Source: Flavobacteriales bacterium (GTDB lineage Bacteria > Bacteroidota > Bacteroidia > Flavobacteriales_F > PHOS-HE28). Taken from it: a stretch of 21,177 bases of DNA. The notes below the pieces were generated by a model, which worked only from the letters and a program-made list of their open reading frames with translations, had not been told where the DNA came from and did no database searches. Made by a program: the position numbers and the translations under genes. Below are positions 8,280-15,650 of the stretch, in pieces (the stretch's first letter is position 1; each line of letters begins with the position of its first letter). Where the stretch lies: NCBI GenBank assembly GCA_020437875.1, contig JAGQVR010000016.1:1-21177 (forward strand), written 5' to 3'.

Positions 8280-8567
8280 CTACGCCTTCAAGAGCGCCAG
8301 GCATTGATCTATCTCGTTCACCAGTTCATCGATCCGTTCCTTCGTACCCGGTCCGGTCGTTCCGCCACCAGCGGAACGGCCTTTCCTTAGGACTTCGTTC
8401 TCCCGTTCCAACTCGGCCACACGGGCACGCAATACCTCCTCCTTCCGGTGGTGGTCGCGTACCTCGGCCTCCAGGTCCGTTGCCTTGCGGCGCAACCCTT
8501 CATGTTCCCGGACTAACCGGGACACTTGCTGTTGCACATGCTGCAATCGGTCGGAAAGCGTGTTCAT
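8280..8567 (-). CDS. Small coiled-coil protein, possible ZapB-like partner of ZapA
   Basis: This 95-residue soluble protein is almost entirely charged helix. Residues 1-62 show a heptad-like pattern of leucines and valines among Glu, Arg and Lys (SRLVREHEGLRRKATDLEAEV, then VLRARVAELERENEVLRKG). A short flexible linker rich in Gly and Thr follows (about 64-75), then a second helix, ERIDELVNEIDQCLALLKA. I recall such proteins directly upstream of zapA in Bacteroidota, with the same terminal ELV-EID-C-ALL pattern. The position and coiled-coil make a ZapB-like role in organising the Z ring attractive. This is inference from context, not from sequence homology to ZapB. It is the first gene of the leftward cluster and has a -7 box 33 bases upstream of its ATG. 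Confidence 0.85.
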   Translation of the reverse strand: MNTLSDRLQHVQQQVSRLVREHEGLRRKATDLEAEVRDHHRKEEVLRARVAELERENEVLRKGRSAGGGTTGPGTKERIDELVNEIDQCLALLKA

Positions 8568-8599
8568 CGCGCGGACGGGGTCCGTACATGGTCCGAGGT

Positions 8600-8607
8600 C
8601 AAAGATA
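8600..8607 (-). promoter_or_regulatory. Bacteroidota -7 promoter element for the coiled-coil/zapA/rny cluster
   Basis: On the minus strand this reads TATCTTTG, an exact match to the TAnnTTTG consensus used by the primary sigma factor of Bacteroidota. It lies 32 bases from the ATG at 8567, which predicts a leader of roughly 25 bases. I see no convincing -33 TTG at the standard spacing. Confidence 0.5.
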
Positions 8608-8758
8608 GGATCACCCGCTGCTGAAGCATGGTTTTTGTTTGAACCCCAAGGTGTTCATCGGGTATGGGCTAGAGCCTCGACCCGTTGGGATCACCGGCCT
8701 AGCTTGCGCCCCATCCATCATGCCTATGCGCCATTCCCGTCTGAGTCCAATTCGACCA

Positions 8759-10483
8759 ATGATCTTGATAAAGCGATATATTATACTGATAATAAGCATC
8801 CTATCGTTTGTTGTTCTGGAAGCCCAGTCCGGTGCTGTGCGCTTCATCCCACCGATGGATCATACCATCGAATTGAGCGGGAATTTCATGGAACCACGGA
8901 ACGACCACTTCCATTCAGGTCTCGATATCCGAACACAAGGACGTGAAGGGCTGCCGGTGAAGGCGGTGGCCGACGGCTGGGTGAGCCGGATCAAGATAAG
9001 TCCTTGGGGCTATGGCAAGGCCGTGTACATCGATCACCCCGATGGCCACACCTCCGTTTATGGACACTTGCAGGTGCTTCAAGGGCCGGTGGCGAAGGCT
9101 TGTTCGGAAGTGCAATACCGCCAGCAGGACTTCAGCATCGACCATACTCCGGAGAAGGGAGCAATTCCGGTGAAACAGGGTGAGGTGATCGCCTTGAGCG
9201 GGAATACGGGTGGCAGCGGCGGCCCTCACCTCCACTTCGAACTGCGTAGGACCAGTGACCAACATGCGCTGGACCCTGAGGCGCTCGGGATCCGGGTTGG
9301 TGACAAGGTGAAGCCGGAGGTGATCGGGGTACGTCTCTATCCGCTCACCGATACTTCGCGGGTGGGCCCCTATCCCGGGAAAGCCCTAGGTTTCCCCACC
9401 GAAGGGGCGGATGGACGGTTCACGCTGAAGGGAGCAGCGGTACCCCAGGCGTACGGGACCGTGGGCCTTGCCTTGCACGTGATCGACCGGTACGATGGAA
9501 TGGCGGCCAAATGCGGTGTGCGAAGGATCGAACTCGTTGTGGATAGCGTCCCTGCGTTCACGATCAGGTTCGATGAGATCGACTTCAACACGACCCGCTT
9601 CTGCAACGCACATGTGGACCATGCCCTTTTCAAGGCGCACAAGATGGAATACCACCGCTGCTACAAACAACCGAATGACAAGCTGCGGATATACGGCAAC
9701 GAGGAAGCGCAGGGCCGCATCACCCTGGCACCGGGAGAGCAGCGCCATGTCCTCTTCCGAGCCATCGACTCCAATGGGAACGTGAGCGAGCTGAGCTTCA
9801 CGATGAAGGGTGCCACACCGGATGAAGCGGCCGGATGGATGCCTGCCGTACCGGAAGGAGCCCTCTTCCGATACGATACGGAGAATGTGTTGAGCGAAGA
9901 GGGCGTCACACTCACCCTCCCGGCGCTCACCCTGTACGACGATGCGTACGTCCACTACATGCGGAAACCATCGCCGAGCCGTGCCTATGCACCCTTGCAT
10001 GTATTGCACGAACCATTGATCCCATTGCAAACGAGCGGTCAGGTCCGGATCGCAACACCGGACCTGCCCTCAGACCTGGGTCGCAAGGCCTTGGTCGTCC
10101 GGGTGGATGATGCGGGCAAGACCAGTGCTGTTGGCGGGAGCACTTACGCGAACGGAACGGTGACGGCTCAGATCCGCTCGTTCGGCGCCTATACGGTGAT
10201 GGTGGATACCGTGCCACCGAGCATCACCAATGTGGATCTGAAGGCCGACATGACCGGCCGGACCCGTTTCACCTTCAAGGTGGCCGACGACCTGAGCGGC
10301 GTAGAGAAGTACAAGGCCACGATCGATGGACAATGGGTCTTGATGGAGTACGAGCCGAAGACCAAGTCCCTGATACACACCTTCGACACGCACAGCAAGG
10401 GATCTGGGAGCAGGACCTTCAGGCTGGAGGTGACCGATGAACGCGGCAATACGGCGCGTTACGAGCAGGTCTTCAGGCATTGA
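8759..10483 (+). CDS. M23 family metallopeptidase, secreted
   Basis: This is a 574-residue protein from the preferred start ATG 8759. The frame is open from TTG 8639, with further ATGs at 8720 and 8726. From 8759 it begins with a compact signal peptide (hydrophobic 8-20, likely cleavage after EAQS or EAQ near residue 23). The catalytic LytM/lysostaphin domain follows at about 45-180. Zinc ligands are visible as His52-x3-Asp56 (HSGLD) and the His157-Leu-His159 pair in GNTGGSGGPHLHFEL, and YGHL supplies His103. All ligands are present, so it should be an active zinc endopeptidase against peptidoglycan cross-links. A long C-terminal extension of nearly 400 residues looks like beta-sandwich modules, ending in an Ig-like domain. 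The gene is followed after 32 bases by a papain-fold enzyme gene. The DNA encoding the signal peptide is strikingly AT-rich. Confidence 0.93.
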   Translation: MILIKRYIILIISILSFVVLEAQSGAVRFIPPMDHTIELSGNFMEPRNDHFHSGLDIRTQGREGLPVKAVADGWVSRIKISPWGYGKAVYIDHPDGHTSVYGHLQVLQGPVAKACSEVQYRQQDFSIDHTPEKGAIPVKQGEVIALSGNTGGSGGPHLHFELRRTSDQHALDPEALGIRVGDKVKPEVIGVRLYPLTDTSRVGPYPGKALGFPTEGADGRFTLKGAAVPQAYGTVGLALHVIDRYDGMAAKCGVRRIELVVDSVPAFTIRFDEIDFNTTRFCNAHVDHALFKAHKMEYHRCYKQPNDKLRIYGNEEAQGRITLAPGEQRHVLFRAIDSNGNVSELSFTMKGATPDEAAGWMPAVPEGALFRYDTENVLSEEGVTLTLPALTLYDDAYVHYMRKPSPSRAYAPLHVLHEPLIPLQTSGQVRIATPDLPSDLGRKALVVRVDDAGKTSAVGGSTYANGTVTAQIRSFGAYTVMVDTVPPSITNVDLKADMTGRTRFTFKVADDLSGVEKYKATIDGQWVLMEYEPKTKSLIHTFDTHSKGSGSRTFRLEVTDERGNTARYEQVFRH

Positions 10484-10515
10484 AAGGATACGCCAGGGGT
10501 TCTACCCTGCGTTCC

Positions 10516-11205
10516 ATGACCATGCGCAAGCGCTCCCTGCTCCTTTTTGGACTGGCCGCGATCACAGGGACCGTTCTTGGTATCCGCGAACTGACGAGCC
10601 ATGCCGCTCACTCCGTCGTATCACCAACGGCGGCATTGAGGGACGGGGACATCCTGTTCCAGCAGACCGGCGGGGAACAAGGTCGTGCGATCCAACTCGC
10701 CACGGGTTCGCCGTGGACCCATGTGGGCATCGCGTTCAAGGAGGATGATCGATGGCTGGTCTACGAAGCGGTCGGTCCTGTCATATCCACGCCGCTCGAC
10801 GAGTGGGCCTTGCACGGAACCGATGGTCAATGGGTGGCCAAACGCTGGGTGGGTGCTGATCGGATGGATACGGTGGAAATGCGTGCACGTCTTGACAAGG
10901 CCGGTGAACGGTTCAGTGGGCTGCCGTACGACCTTCGGTTCGGTTGGAGTGACGACCGCATCTACTGTTCCGAGCTCGTTTGGAAGATCTTCGCGGAGGG
11001 CCTGGGTGTCCGATTATGTGAGCCCAAGCCCATGCGGGAACATGCGCTCGGCTCCCAGCTGGTCCAACAAGTGATGCGCGAACGGTACGGGACCGCTCCC
11101 CCATTGGATGAGCCCATGATCTCCCCCGGCGCCTTGTTCGACTGCGAGGAGCTCAGAACGGTCGTGGAACACCGGGCAGGGACCACATCCACCAAGGTGC
11201 GTTAA
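10516..11205 (+). CDS. YiiX/YebB-like permuted NlpC/P60 (papain-fold) cysteine hydrolase
   Basis: This 229-residue exported protein has a basic start and a hydrophobic segment at about 7-23 that is either a signal peptide or a membrane anchor. The domain matches the YiiX/YebB-like permuted papain family: LRDGDILFQQ near 41-50, His69 in SPWTHVGIAF, Glu84 in VYEAVG, and Cys151 in IYCSELVWK. The order His then Cys is the circularly permuted arrangement typical of this group. Known members include peptidoglycan- or lipid-amide-processing hydrolases, so the substrate is open. I chose ATG 10516 because the TTG at 10480 overlaps the preceding stop and adds no recognisable sequence. ATG 10522 is also possible. 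Its place 32 bases after the M23 peptidase supports a cell-wall role, by inference. Confidence 0.88.
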   Translation: MTMRKRSLLLFGLAAITGTVLGIRELTSHAAHSVVSPTAALRDGDILFQQTGGEQGRAIQLATGSPWTHVGIAFKEDDRWLVYEAVGPVISTPLDEWALHGTDGQWVAKRWVGADRMDTVEMRARLDKAGERFSGLPYDLRFGWSDDRIYCSELVWKIFAEGLGVRLCEPKPMREHALGSQLVQQVMRERYGTAPPLDEPMISPGALFDCEELRTVVEHRAGTTSTKVR

Positions 11206-11209
11206 TTTG
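11202..11209 (+). promoter_or_regulatory. Possible -7 element before the small lipoprotein gene
   Basis: TTAATTTG overlaps the stop codon of the upstream gene and ends 5 bases before the ATG at 11215. It differs from TAnnTTTG at one position. If used, the transcript would start at or very near the ATG, giving a leaderless or near-leaderless mRNA. No -33 element is visible. Confidence 0.25.
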
Positions 11210-11214
11210 CCGCC

Positions 11215-11598
11215 ATGCTCAGGCCCGCGCTCGGTGCATTGATCCTGCTGATTTTCGTACCTGCCTGCAAGAAGGAGGAGGTGAAGGAGTATACCGTTTC
11301 CCTTCGTGCCACCTGCTATGATTGTGTGGTCCAATACGCGGCTGGTCCGGACCGGGGACGCTACGATACGCTCGCCGGTTCCATCCAAGGTTCCGATACA
11401 CTGCGGCAGACCGGGAATTACACCATGACGATGCGGGAGGATGAAGCCCTCTTCTTCCGCGCCTGCCGTCTATTGCCCGACAGTGGCCGTTTCGGCGGTA
11501 TCGACCTCCAGGTGGAAGGCGACGTACGACCCGTCTCAACGTCAGTTGCCCAGGATGTGGATTGCGCGGTGATCAATCAGTCCGTGCAGTTCCGGTAA
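11215..11598 (+). CDS. Small putative lipoprotein with four mature cysteines
   Basis: I do not recognise a named family in this 127-residue protein. Residues 1-18 form a lipoprotein signal with a hydrophobic core and the lipobox Val15-Pro-Ala-Cys18, followed by KKEE, a pattern often seen on exported Bacteroidota lipoproteins. Besides the lipidated Cys, four cysteines remain: Cys34 and Cys37 (a CxxC), Cys84 and Cys117. They could form two disulfides in the periplasm or on the surface. The body looks like a beta-rich single domain (alternating hydrophobic strands such as YTVSLRAT and DLQVEGDV). It is 9 bases after the papain-fold enzyme gene, so it may belong to that operon. Its stop codon lies in the loop of a hairpin shared with the convergent gene. 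Confidence 0.82.
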   Translation: MLRPALGALILLIFVPACKKEEVKEYTVSLRATCYDCVVQYAAGPDRGRYDTLAGSIQGSDTLRQTGNYTMTMREDEALFFRACRLLPDSGRFGGIDLQVEGDVRPVSTSVAQDVDCAVINQSVQFR

Positions 11599-11607
11599 GG
11601 CACGGAC
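11580..11607. terminator. Hairpin between convergent genes, candidate bidirectional terminator
   Basis: GTCCGTGC (11580-11587) is the exact reverse complement of GCACGGAC (11600-11607), giving an 8-base-pair stem with a 12-base loop. The loop contains the TAA of the lipoprotein gene. The minus-strand gene stops at 11611, just beyond. There is no T tract on either side, so it is not a classical intrinsic terminator. Its position in a 12-base convergent gap is suggestive. Confidence 0.4.
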
Positions 11608-11610
11608 CCT

Positions 11611-12618
11611 TCACTCGTGATCGCGTCCGAATCCCTTCCGGTTCTGGTCGTATAGTTCTTGTTCGGCCTTCAATACCGCCTTTAGGCTATCGCTCACATC
11701 CTTGTCCTCGAAGCGCTCAAGGTCGGGCTGGCCAGCCACCACCCATGCGCTATACCAGATATCGCCGAGGGTGAGGATGGATGCGTTCATCCGTTGCTCG
11801 ACCATGCCCATCATGGCGGTCTCATAGGCTTGGGTGAATTCGCGTGAGTAGGTCCGCATGGCACCTCGACCACGATCCTCGAACACGTACTTGCGGTCCT
11901 CCGGATAGCTCAGGCTGAGACGCTTCTCTATACCCAGCACACTATCAACGAGCATATGGCTGGCGTGGACGGCCTCCCATGAGATGTCCAGGATCCTGTC
12001 GACATAGGTGGCGCGCCCGAGCAGGTGGTCGTAGTCCTCCGCGCTCAACTCCGGGATACGGCTCTCCCAGAAGGCATGGATCCCATGCTGGTTCGTCAAT
12101 TGCCCATTGTAGTTCTCCGTGGTGTGCAAGGGGACGTGCGCATCGCCCACGTAATGCCCGATCTCGGCGCTGTTGCGCAGGATGCGGTCCACGTCCCCAC
12201 GCTGGAAGGCGGTCACCAAGCGGCCGAACATCACTTCGATGTGCCAGGGGACGATGCCATAGGCCTGAAGGGTATCCTCCGTGTATTTCGCCACCGCATC
12301 GCGCCACTTCCTTGGCATCACCTCGAAGGGATCGACCCCGCCGTGGGCGTAATGGTCAATGTCGATGTAATGCCGCTGGGCCTCCCCTTCAACGGCATAA
12401 CGTCGTTTATCCGGGTCCACAGCATGGTCGGTGATGAAGTCGATGTGCTTCTTGTAGAAGCCGAACATCTCCGGCGGCAGGGTGAAACAGGCCATCCGGT
12501 TGATCCGCTTGTGGCCGTAGAAGCCCCATGCATGCGCAGGCTCAATGGCGCGTTCGGGCCATGCCAGGAGGATCCCGGCGCCCAGGAGCACGACCAGCAG
12601 CAATGTCCTCTTGAGCAT
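11611..12618 (-). CDS. Secreted zinc-dependent phospholipase C / S1-P1 nuclease superfamily protein
   Basis: This 335-residue protein starts at ATG 12618, two bases after the ComB-like stop; a TTG at 12624 is in frame. The signal peptide (hydrophobic 6-19) ends with AHA at 28-30, so the mature protein begins at Trp31. This fits the superfamily, in which the N-terminal Trp coordinates zinc. Further ligands follow the known spacing: His36, then His155-x3-Asp159-x5-His165 (GHYVGDAHVPLH), then His181-x3-Glu185 (HAFWE). The His-Asp-His spacing equals that of both P1 nuclease and Bacillus phospholipase C. The last HxxxE follows phospholipase C, whereas P1 has HxxxD. Trp-to-His spacing of five follows P1. 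Substrate, nucleic acid or phospholipid, is therefore uncertain. The C-terminal 100 residues are charged and helical. It is the last gene of a leftward set. Confidence 0.88.
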   Translation of the reverse strand: MLKRTLLLVVLLGAGILLAWPERAIEPAHAWGFYGHKRINRMACFTLPPEMFGFYKKHIDFITDHAVDPDKRRYAVEGEAQRHYIDIDHYAHGGVDPFEVMPRKWRDAVAKYTEDTLQAYGIVPWHIEVMFGRLVTAFQRGDVDRILRNSAEIGHYVGDAHVPLHTTENYNGQLTNQHGIHAFWESRIPELSAEDYDHLLGRATYVDRILDISWEAVHASHMLVDSVLGIEKRLSLSYPEDRKYVFEDRGRGAMRTYSREFTQAYETAMMGMVEQRMNASILTLGDIWYSAWVVAGQPDLERFEDKDVSDSLKAVLKAEQELYDQNRKGFGRDHE

Positions 12619-12620
12619 GG

Positions 12621-13373
12621 TCAATGCTTGCCGTTCAACAGGACCAGCTCGCCATCGCGCAGCACCGGGATCTTGTCGCTCTGGTCCGGGGTGAGACAGT
12701 ACTTCACATCTGGAAGCAACTGCAGCTGTTCGATGCGCCTGCGCCGCGGTGCCGCCTTCAGGATGCTCAGGAAGTTGTCCCGTGCGCTCATGTACATGTA
12801 CTTGGCCGCAATGCTGCTGTCCTCTTCGACCCCGAATTTACCGCTCTCGAGCAGCCTTTCCATCACGGCACCCGCGAAAACGCTGTCCTCCAGATTGAAC
12901 TTGTCCTTCCAGCCGGAGCAGAGCAGCAGGATGTTGTCGTTCTGTTGGACCAACCAATCGCTCAACGCGGAGAGGTTCAGGAAGGAGCCGACGACAAGGG
13001 TCCGGGCTTTCTTCGCCAGGTTGATGGCCTTGGTCCCGTTGGTGGTGGTCATCACGATCGTCTGTCCCCTCAGGTCCTGACCGACGTATGCCAGCGGTGA
13101 ATTCCCGTAGGCGAAGCCCTGAACGACCTCCCCGTTCCGTTCGGCTGCGGCGATGTAGCCTTTCCTTCCGATGTATTGGGCCGCCTCCTCGATGGTGGCC
13201 ACGGGGATGATCCGGTCCACCCCGTTCTCGAAGGCCGCCACCATGGCACTTGTGGCACGCAGGACATCGATGACCACGACGATGCCCATGTCCGGTGCGT
13301 ACAGATCGTACTGCCCGGGTGAGAAGCAGACCTCCACCCGGTACTTGTACTCGTTGTTGGGGATCTCCTGCAT
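12621..13373 (-). CDS. 2-phosphosulfolactate phosphatase family protein (ComB-like)
   Basis: ComB removes phosphate from 2-phosphosulfolactate, a step of coenzyme M synthesis in methanogens. This 250-residue protein has the family blocks in order: VVVIDVLRATSAM (31-44, with Asp36, Arg39 and Ser42), AAERNGEVVQGFAYGNSP (76-93), TTTNGTKA (109-116), LLLCSGWKDKFNLEDSVFAGAV in the middle, and a C-terminal basic region with YCLTPDQSDKIPVL. Active-site features appear intact. Bacteroidota do not make coenzyme M, so the physiological substrate is unclear. A sulfolactate-type substrate linked to sulfonolipids is possible but speculative. The ATG abuts the gcvT stop with no gap, and its own stop is two bases from the next gene, so translational coupling within one operon is very likely. 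Confidence 0.9.
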   Translation of the reverse strand: MQEIPNNEYKYRVEVCFSPGQYDLYAPDMGIVVVIDVLRATSAMVAAFENGVDRIIPVATIEEAAQYIGRKGYIAAAERNGEVVQGFAYGNSPLAYVGQDLRGQTIVMTTTNGTKAINLAKKARTLVVGSFLNLSALSDWLVQQNDNILLLCSGWKDKFNLEDSVFAGAVMERLLESGKFGVEEDSSIAAKYMYMSARDNFLSILKAAPRRRRIEQLQLLPDVKYCLTPDQSDKIPVLRDGELVLLNGKH

Positions 13374-14486
13374 CTACGGCTTTCCGAGGAAAGGTAACTT
13401 CACGACCACACCTTTCAAAGCCTTACCGCGGATGTCCACCCAGAGGTGGCCACCTTCCTGGGCCATGTCGGCGGGTACGTAAGCCATGCCGATGGGCTTC
13501 TGCAAGGTGGGGCTCATGGTTCCACTGGTCACCTTGCCCACCACCTCACCGGCCTCGTTCAGGACCGGATGATCATGACGCGGGATGCCGCGTTCCAGCA
13601 GTTCGAACCCGACCAGCTTCCGCTTCACGCCCGCCTCCTTCTGCGCCTTCAGCACCGGTGCATCCACGAAGTCCTTGGTGAACTTGGTGATCCAGCCGAG
13701 ACCCGCCTCGATGGGCGATGTGCCATCGTCAATGTCGTTGCCGTACAGGCAGAAGCCCATCTCCAAACGTAAGGTGTCGCGTGCGGCCAGCCCTGCCGGC
13801 TTGATCCCATGGGGCGCCCCGGCCTCGAACACCGCCTTCCATGCCTTTTCGGCCAGCGGGTTCGGCACGTAGATCTCATAGCCACCAGCCCCGGTGTAGC
13901 CCGTGGTGCTGATCAGGACCAGGCCCACGCCCTTCATCTCGGCATACATGGCCGTGTAGTAAGGCATGGCCGCGATATCCTCGGTGAACAATGGCCGGAG
14001 CGTGTCCACCGCCTTCGGGCCCTGCACGGCGAGCAGTGACATGTGGTCGCTGATGTCCTCCAATTGGGCGTCGAAGGTGTTGTGCTGCTGGATCCAGTCC
14101 CAGTCCTTCTGGATGTTGCTGGCGTTCACCACAAGGACGTAGTGGTGGTCGTCCTTGTGCTGCATCCGATACACGAGCAGGTCATCCACGATGCCACCCT
14201 TGCCGTTGGGCATGCAGCTGTACTGCACCTTGCCCACGGTGAGCTTGCTCGCGTCGTTGCTCGTGATCCGCTGGATCAGGTCAAGGGCACCGGGCCCGCG
14301 CACGAGGAATTCGCCCATGTGGCTCACATCGAACACGCCCACGGCATTGCGCACGGCGTGGTGCTCGTCATTGACACCCGTGTATTGCACCGGCATCAGG
14401 TAGCCTGCGAAGGGGACCATCTTGGCACCCAGCGCTTCGTGCACATGGGCCAGGGCGGTACGTTTCAGTTCGGTGGTCGGTTCCAT
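13374..14486 (-). CDS. gcvT: Glycine cleavage system T protein (aminomethyltransferase)
   Basis: GcvT transfers the methylene carbon from lipoyl-bound aminomethyl on the H protein to tetrahydrofolate, releasing ammonia. The 370-residue protein is full length for the family. Typical blocks are MVPFAGYLMPVQYTG near 23-37, the folate-binding VFDVSHMGEF at 51-60, and NGKGGIVDDLLVYR with the catalytic Asp101 in the same position as in characterised enzymes. YTGAGGYEIYVP, RDTLRLEMGFCLYGND and the C-terminal barrel segment VTSGTMSPTLQKPIGMAYV follow. The genes for the H and P proteins are not in the window. It lies 9 bases downstream of a glycosyltransferase gene and immediately precedes the ComB-like gene. 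The tight packing suggests one transcript even though the glycosyltransferase is functionally unrelated. Confidence 0.97.
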   Translation of the reverse strand: MEPTTELKRTALAHVHEALGAKMVPFAGYLMPVQYTGVNDEHHAVRNAVGVFDVSHMGEFLVRGPGALDLIQRITSNDASKLTVGKVQYSCMPNGKGGIVDDLLVYRMQHKDDHHYVLVVNASNIQKDWDWIQQHNTFDAQLEDISDHMSLLAVQGPKAVDTLRPLFTEDIAAMPYYTAMYAEMKGVGLVLISTTGYTGAGGYEIYVPNPLAEKAWKAVFEAGAPHGIKPAGLAARDTLRLEMGFCLYGNDIDDGTSPIEAGLGWITKFTKDFVDAPVLKAQKEAGVKRKLVGFELLERGIPRHDHPVLNEAGEVVGKVTSGTMSPTLQKPIGMAYVPADMAQEGGHLWVDIRGKALKGVVVKLPFLGKP

Positions 14487-14495
14487 GTTCCGTCT

Positions 14496-15596
14496 TCAGT
14501 GTTTCGTTCTCTCTGTCAGTAGCGCTTGGAAGAGTTCCAGGTAGCGGTCGCGCCATGCGCGTACCGAGTACTTCTCCTCCACCGTTAGCCGGGCAGCGGC
14601 GCCCAATCGGGTGCGAAGGTCGGAACTCGTGATGAGCCGTCCCAAGGCGTCGATCCATTCCTGCTGATCACCTGCCAGCAGGCCGTTCACTCCTTCCTGC
14701 ACGATGGTCTTGTTCACGCCCACCCTGCTGAGTACCACGGCCTTGCCCATGCCCATGTATTGAAGGCCTTTGAAACCGCACTTGCCACGGCTCCATTCGT
14801 CATCGGGCAAGGGCATGATGCCGATATCGATGCCCTGCAGGTCCCGTACTTCGGTGGCGCTGCTCCATCGGATGTTCTCGACCGGCAGCTCCGGAGCCTC
14901 CAGGTCGCGATCACTGATGATGCGGAAGCCGATGCGATCACCCCAACGGGCATGCAGCTCGCGCAGCATGGGCAGCTCCTTCTTGAGATGGGCGAGGCTC
15001 GTGTAACTGCCCGTCCAACCGATCACGACCTTCCCATCAGGCCTTGGATCGCTCGGTGCCGGGGCATAGTGGTCGGTGTCGATCACCGTTGGGATGACCT
15101 CCACACGGTCGTTGAACCGCCTGGCATAGTCCGCCAGATGCTCGTTCCCCGCGATCACGAGGTCGGCCAGACCGATGATCCGGGATGTCTTCGCGGGATC
15201 CTTGAGCCAACGCAGCTTGCGGTTGGCCTCGCTCACATCCATGTGCCAGATGGCGTCGTCGAAATCATAGATGAACGGCACCCCGCTCGCGGCAAGCCTT
15301 CGCTCGAATCGGGTGCTTCCGGTCATGAACGCCTCGCGTTGAACGATGACGAGATCGAACTCCCTGACATTCCTGACCTGCTCGGCCCGGCGCAACCAGC
15401 TGCTGATGAAGATGCCCGTCTTGGCCAGAACATGGCCTGGTGAATAGAACACGCGGTCCTCCTCCGGGCCGATCAACCAGGCATAGTCATGGGTGAAGCC
15501 GTGCGATGCCCAGTGGCTGGTGAACTGTTCAAAACGGTACCGCTGGCTCGGGGACCGGTCCGGACGGTGAGCGGCGACGAACAGGATCCGTGGCAT
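14496..15596 (-). CDS. GT4-family glycosyltransferase
   Basis: This 366-residue cytoplasmic GT-B enzyme has no signal peptide. The N-terminal domain starts with ILFVAAHRPDRSPSQRYRFEQ (4-24) and contains DLVIVQREAF and the YDFDDAIW block (110-117) common in group-1 transferases. The C-terminal donor domain contains IPTVIDTDHY, VIGWTGSYTSLAHL (191-204), DIGIMPLPDDEWSRGKCGFKGLQYMGMGKAVVLS (257-290, with the conserved basic pair around Lys272/Lys276) and VNGLLAGD. The final helix crosses back as is normal for the fold. Donor and acceptor cannot be read from sequence. A role in lipopolysaccharide, capsule or glycoprotein glycan synthesis is likely, supported by the divergent FlaA1-like gene 63 bases away. 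It is the first gene of the leftward set that includes gcvT. Confidence 0.92.
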   Translation of the reverse strand: MPRILFVAAHRPDRSPSQRYRFEQFTSHWASHGFTHDYAWLIGPEEDRVFYSPGHVLAKTGIFISSWLRRAEQVRNVREFDLVIVQREAFMTGSTRFERRLAASGVPFIYDFDDAIWHMDVSEANRKLRWLKDPAKTSRIIGLADLVIAGNEHLADYARRFNDRVEVIPTVIDTDHYAPAPSDPRPDGKVVIGWTGSYTSLAHLKKELPMLRELHARWGDRIGFRIISDRDLEAPELPVENIRWSSATEVRDLQGIDIGIMPLPDDEWSRGKCGFKGLQYMGMGKAVVLSRVGVNKTIVQEGVNGLLAGDQQEWIDALGRLITSSDLRTRLGAAARLTVEEKYSVRAWRDRYLELFQALLTERTKH

Positions 15597-15606
15597 GGTC
15601 GAACTG

Positions 15607-15614
15607 CAAAGAAA
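15607..15614 (-). promoter_or_regulatory. Possible -7 element for the glycosyltransferase-gcvT set
   Basis: The minus strand reads TTTCTTTG, one mismatch from TAnnTTTG, 10 bases upstream of the glycosyltransferase ATG. It shares a 63-base divergent intergenic region with the opposing promoter. No -33 element is visible. Confidence 0.3.
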
Positions 15615-15642
15615 GGCGGCCCGGCGTTGTGCGGGGTGCGGC

Positions 15643-15650
15643 TATCTTTC
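15643..15650 (+). promoter_or_regulatory. -7 element for the FlaA1/CapD-like gene
   Basis: TATCTTTC matches TAnnTTTG except for the last base and ends 9 bases before the ATG at 15660, implying a very short leader. A TTG at 15627-15629 is only 13 bases upstream, closer than the usual spacing for a -33 element. Confidence 0.4.

Noticed and set aside
8685..8707. TTG plus TAGCTTGC upstream of the M23 gene as a complete promoter
   Set aside because: The spacing of about 12 bases is far from the expected 17-23, and the -7 box has a mismatch.
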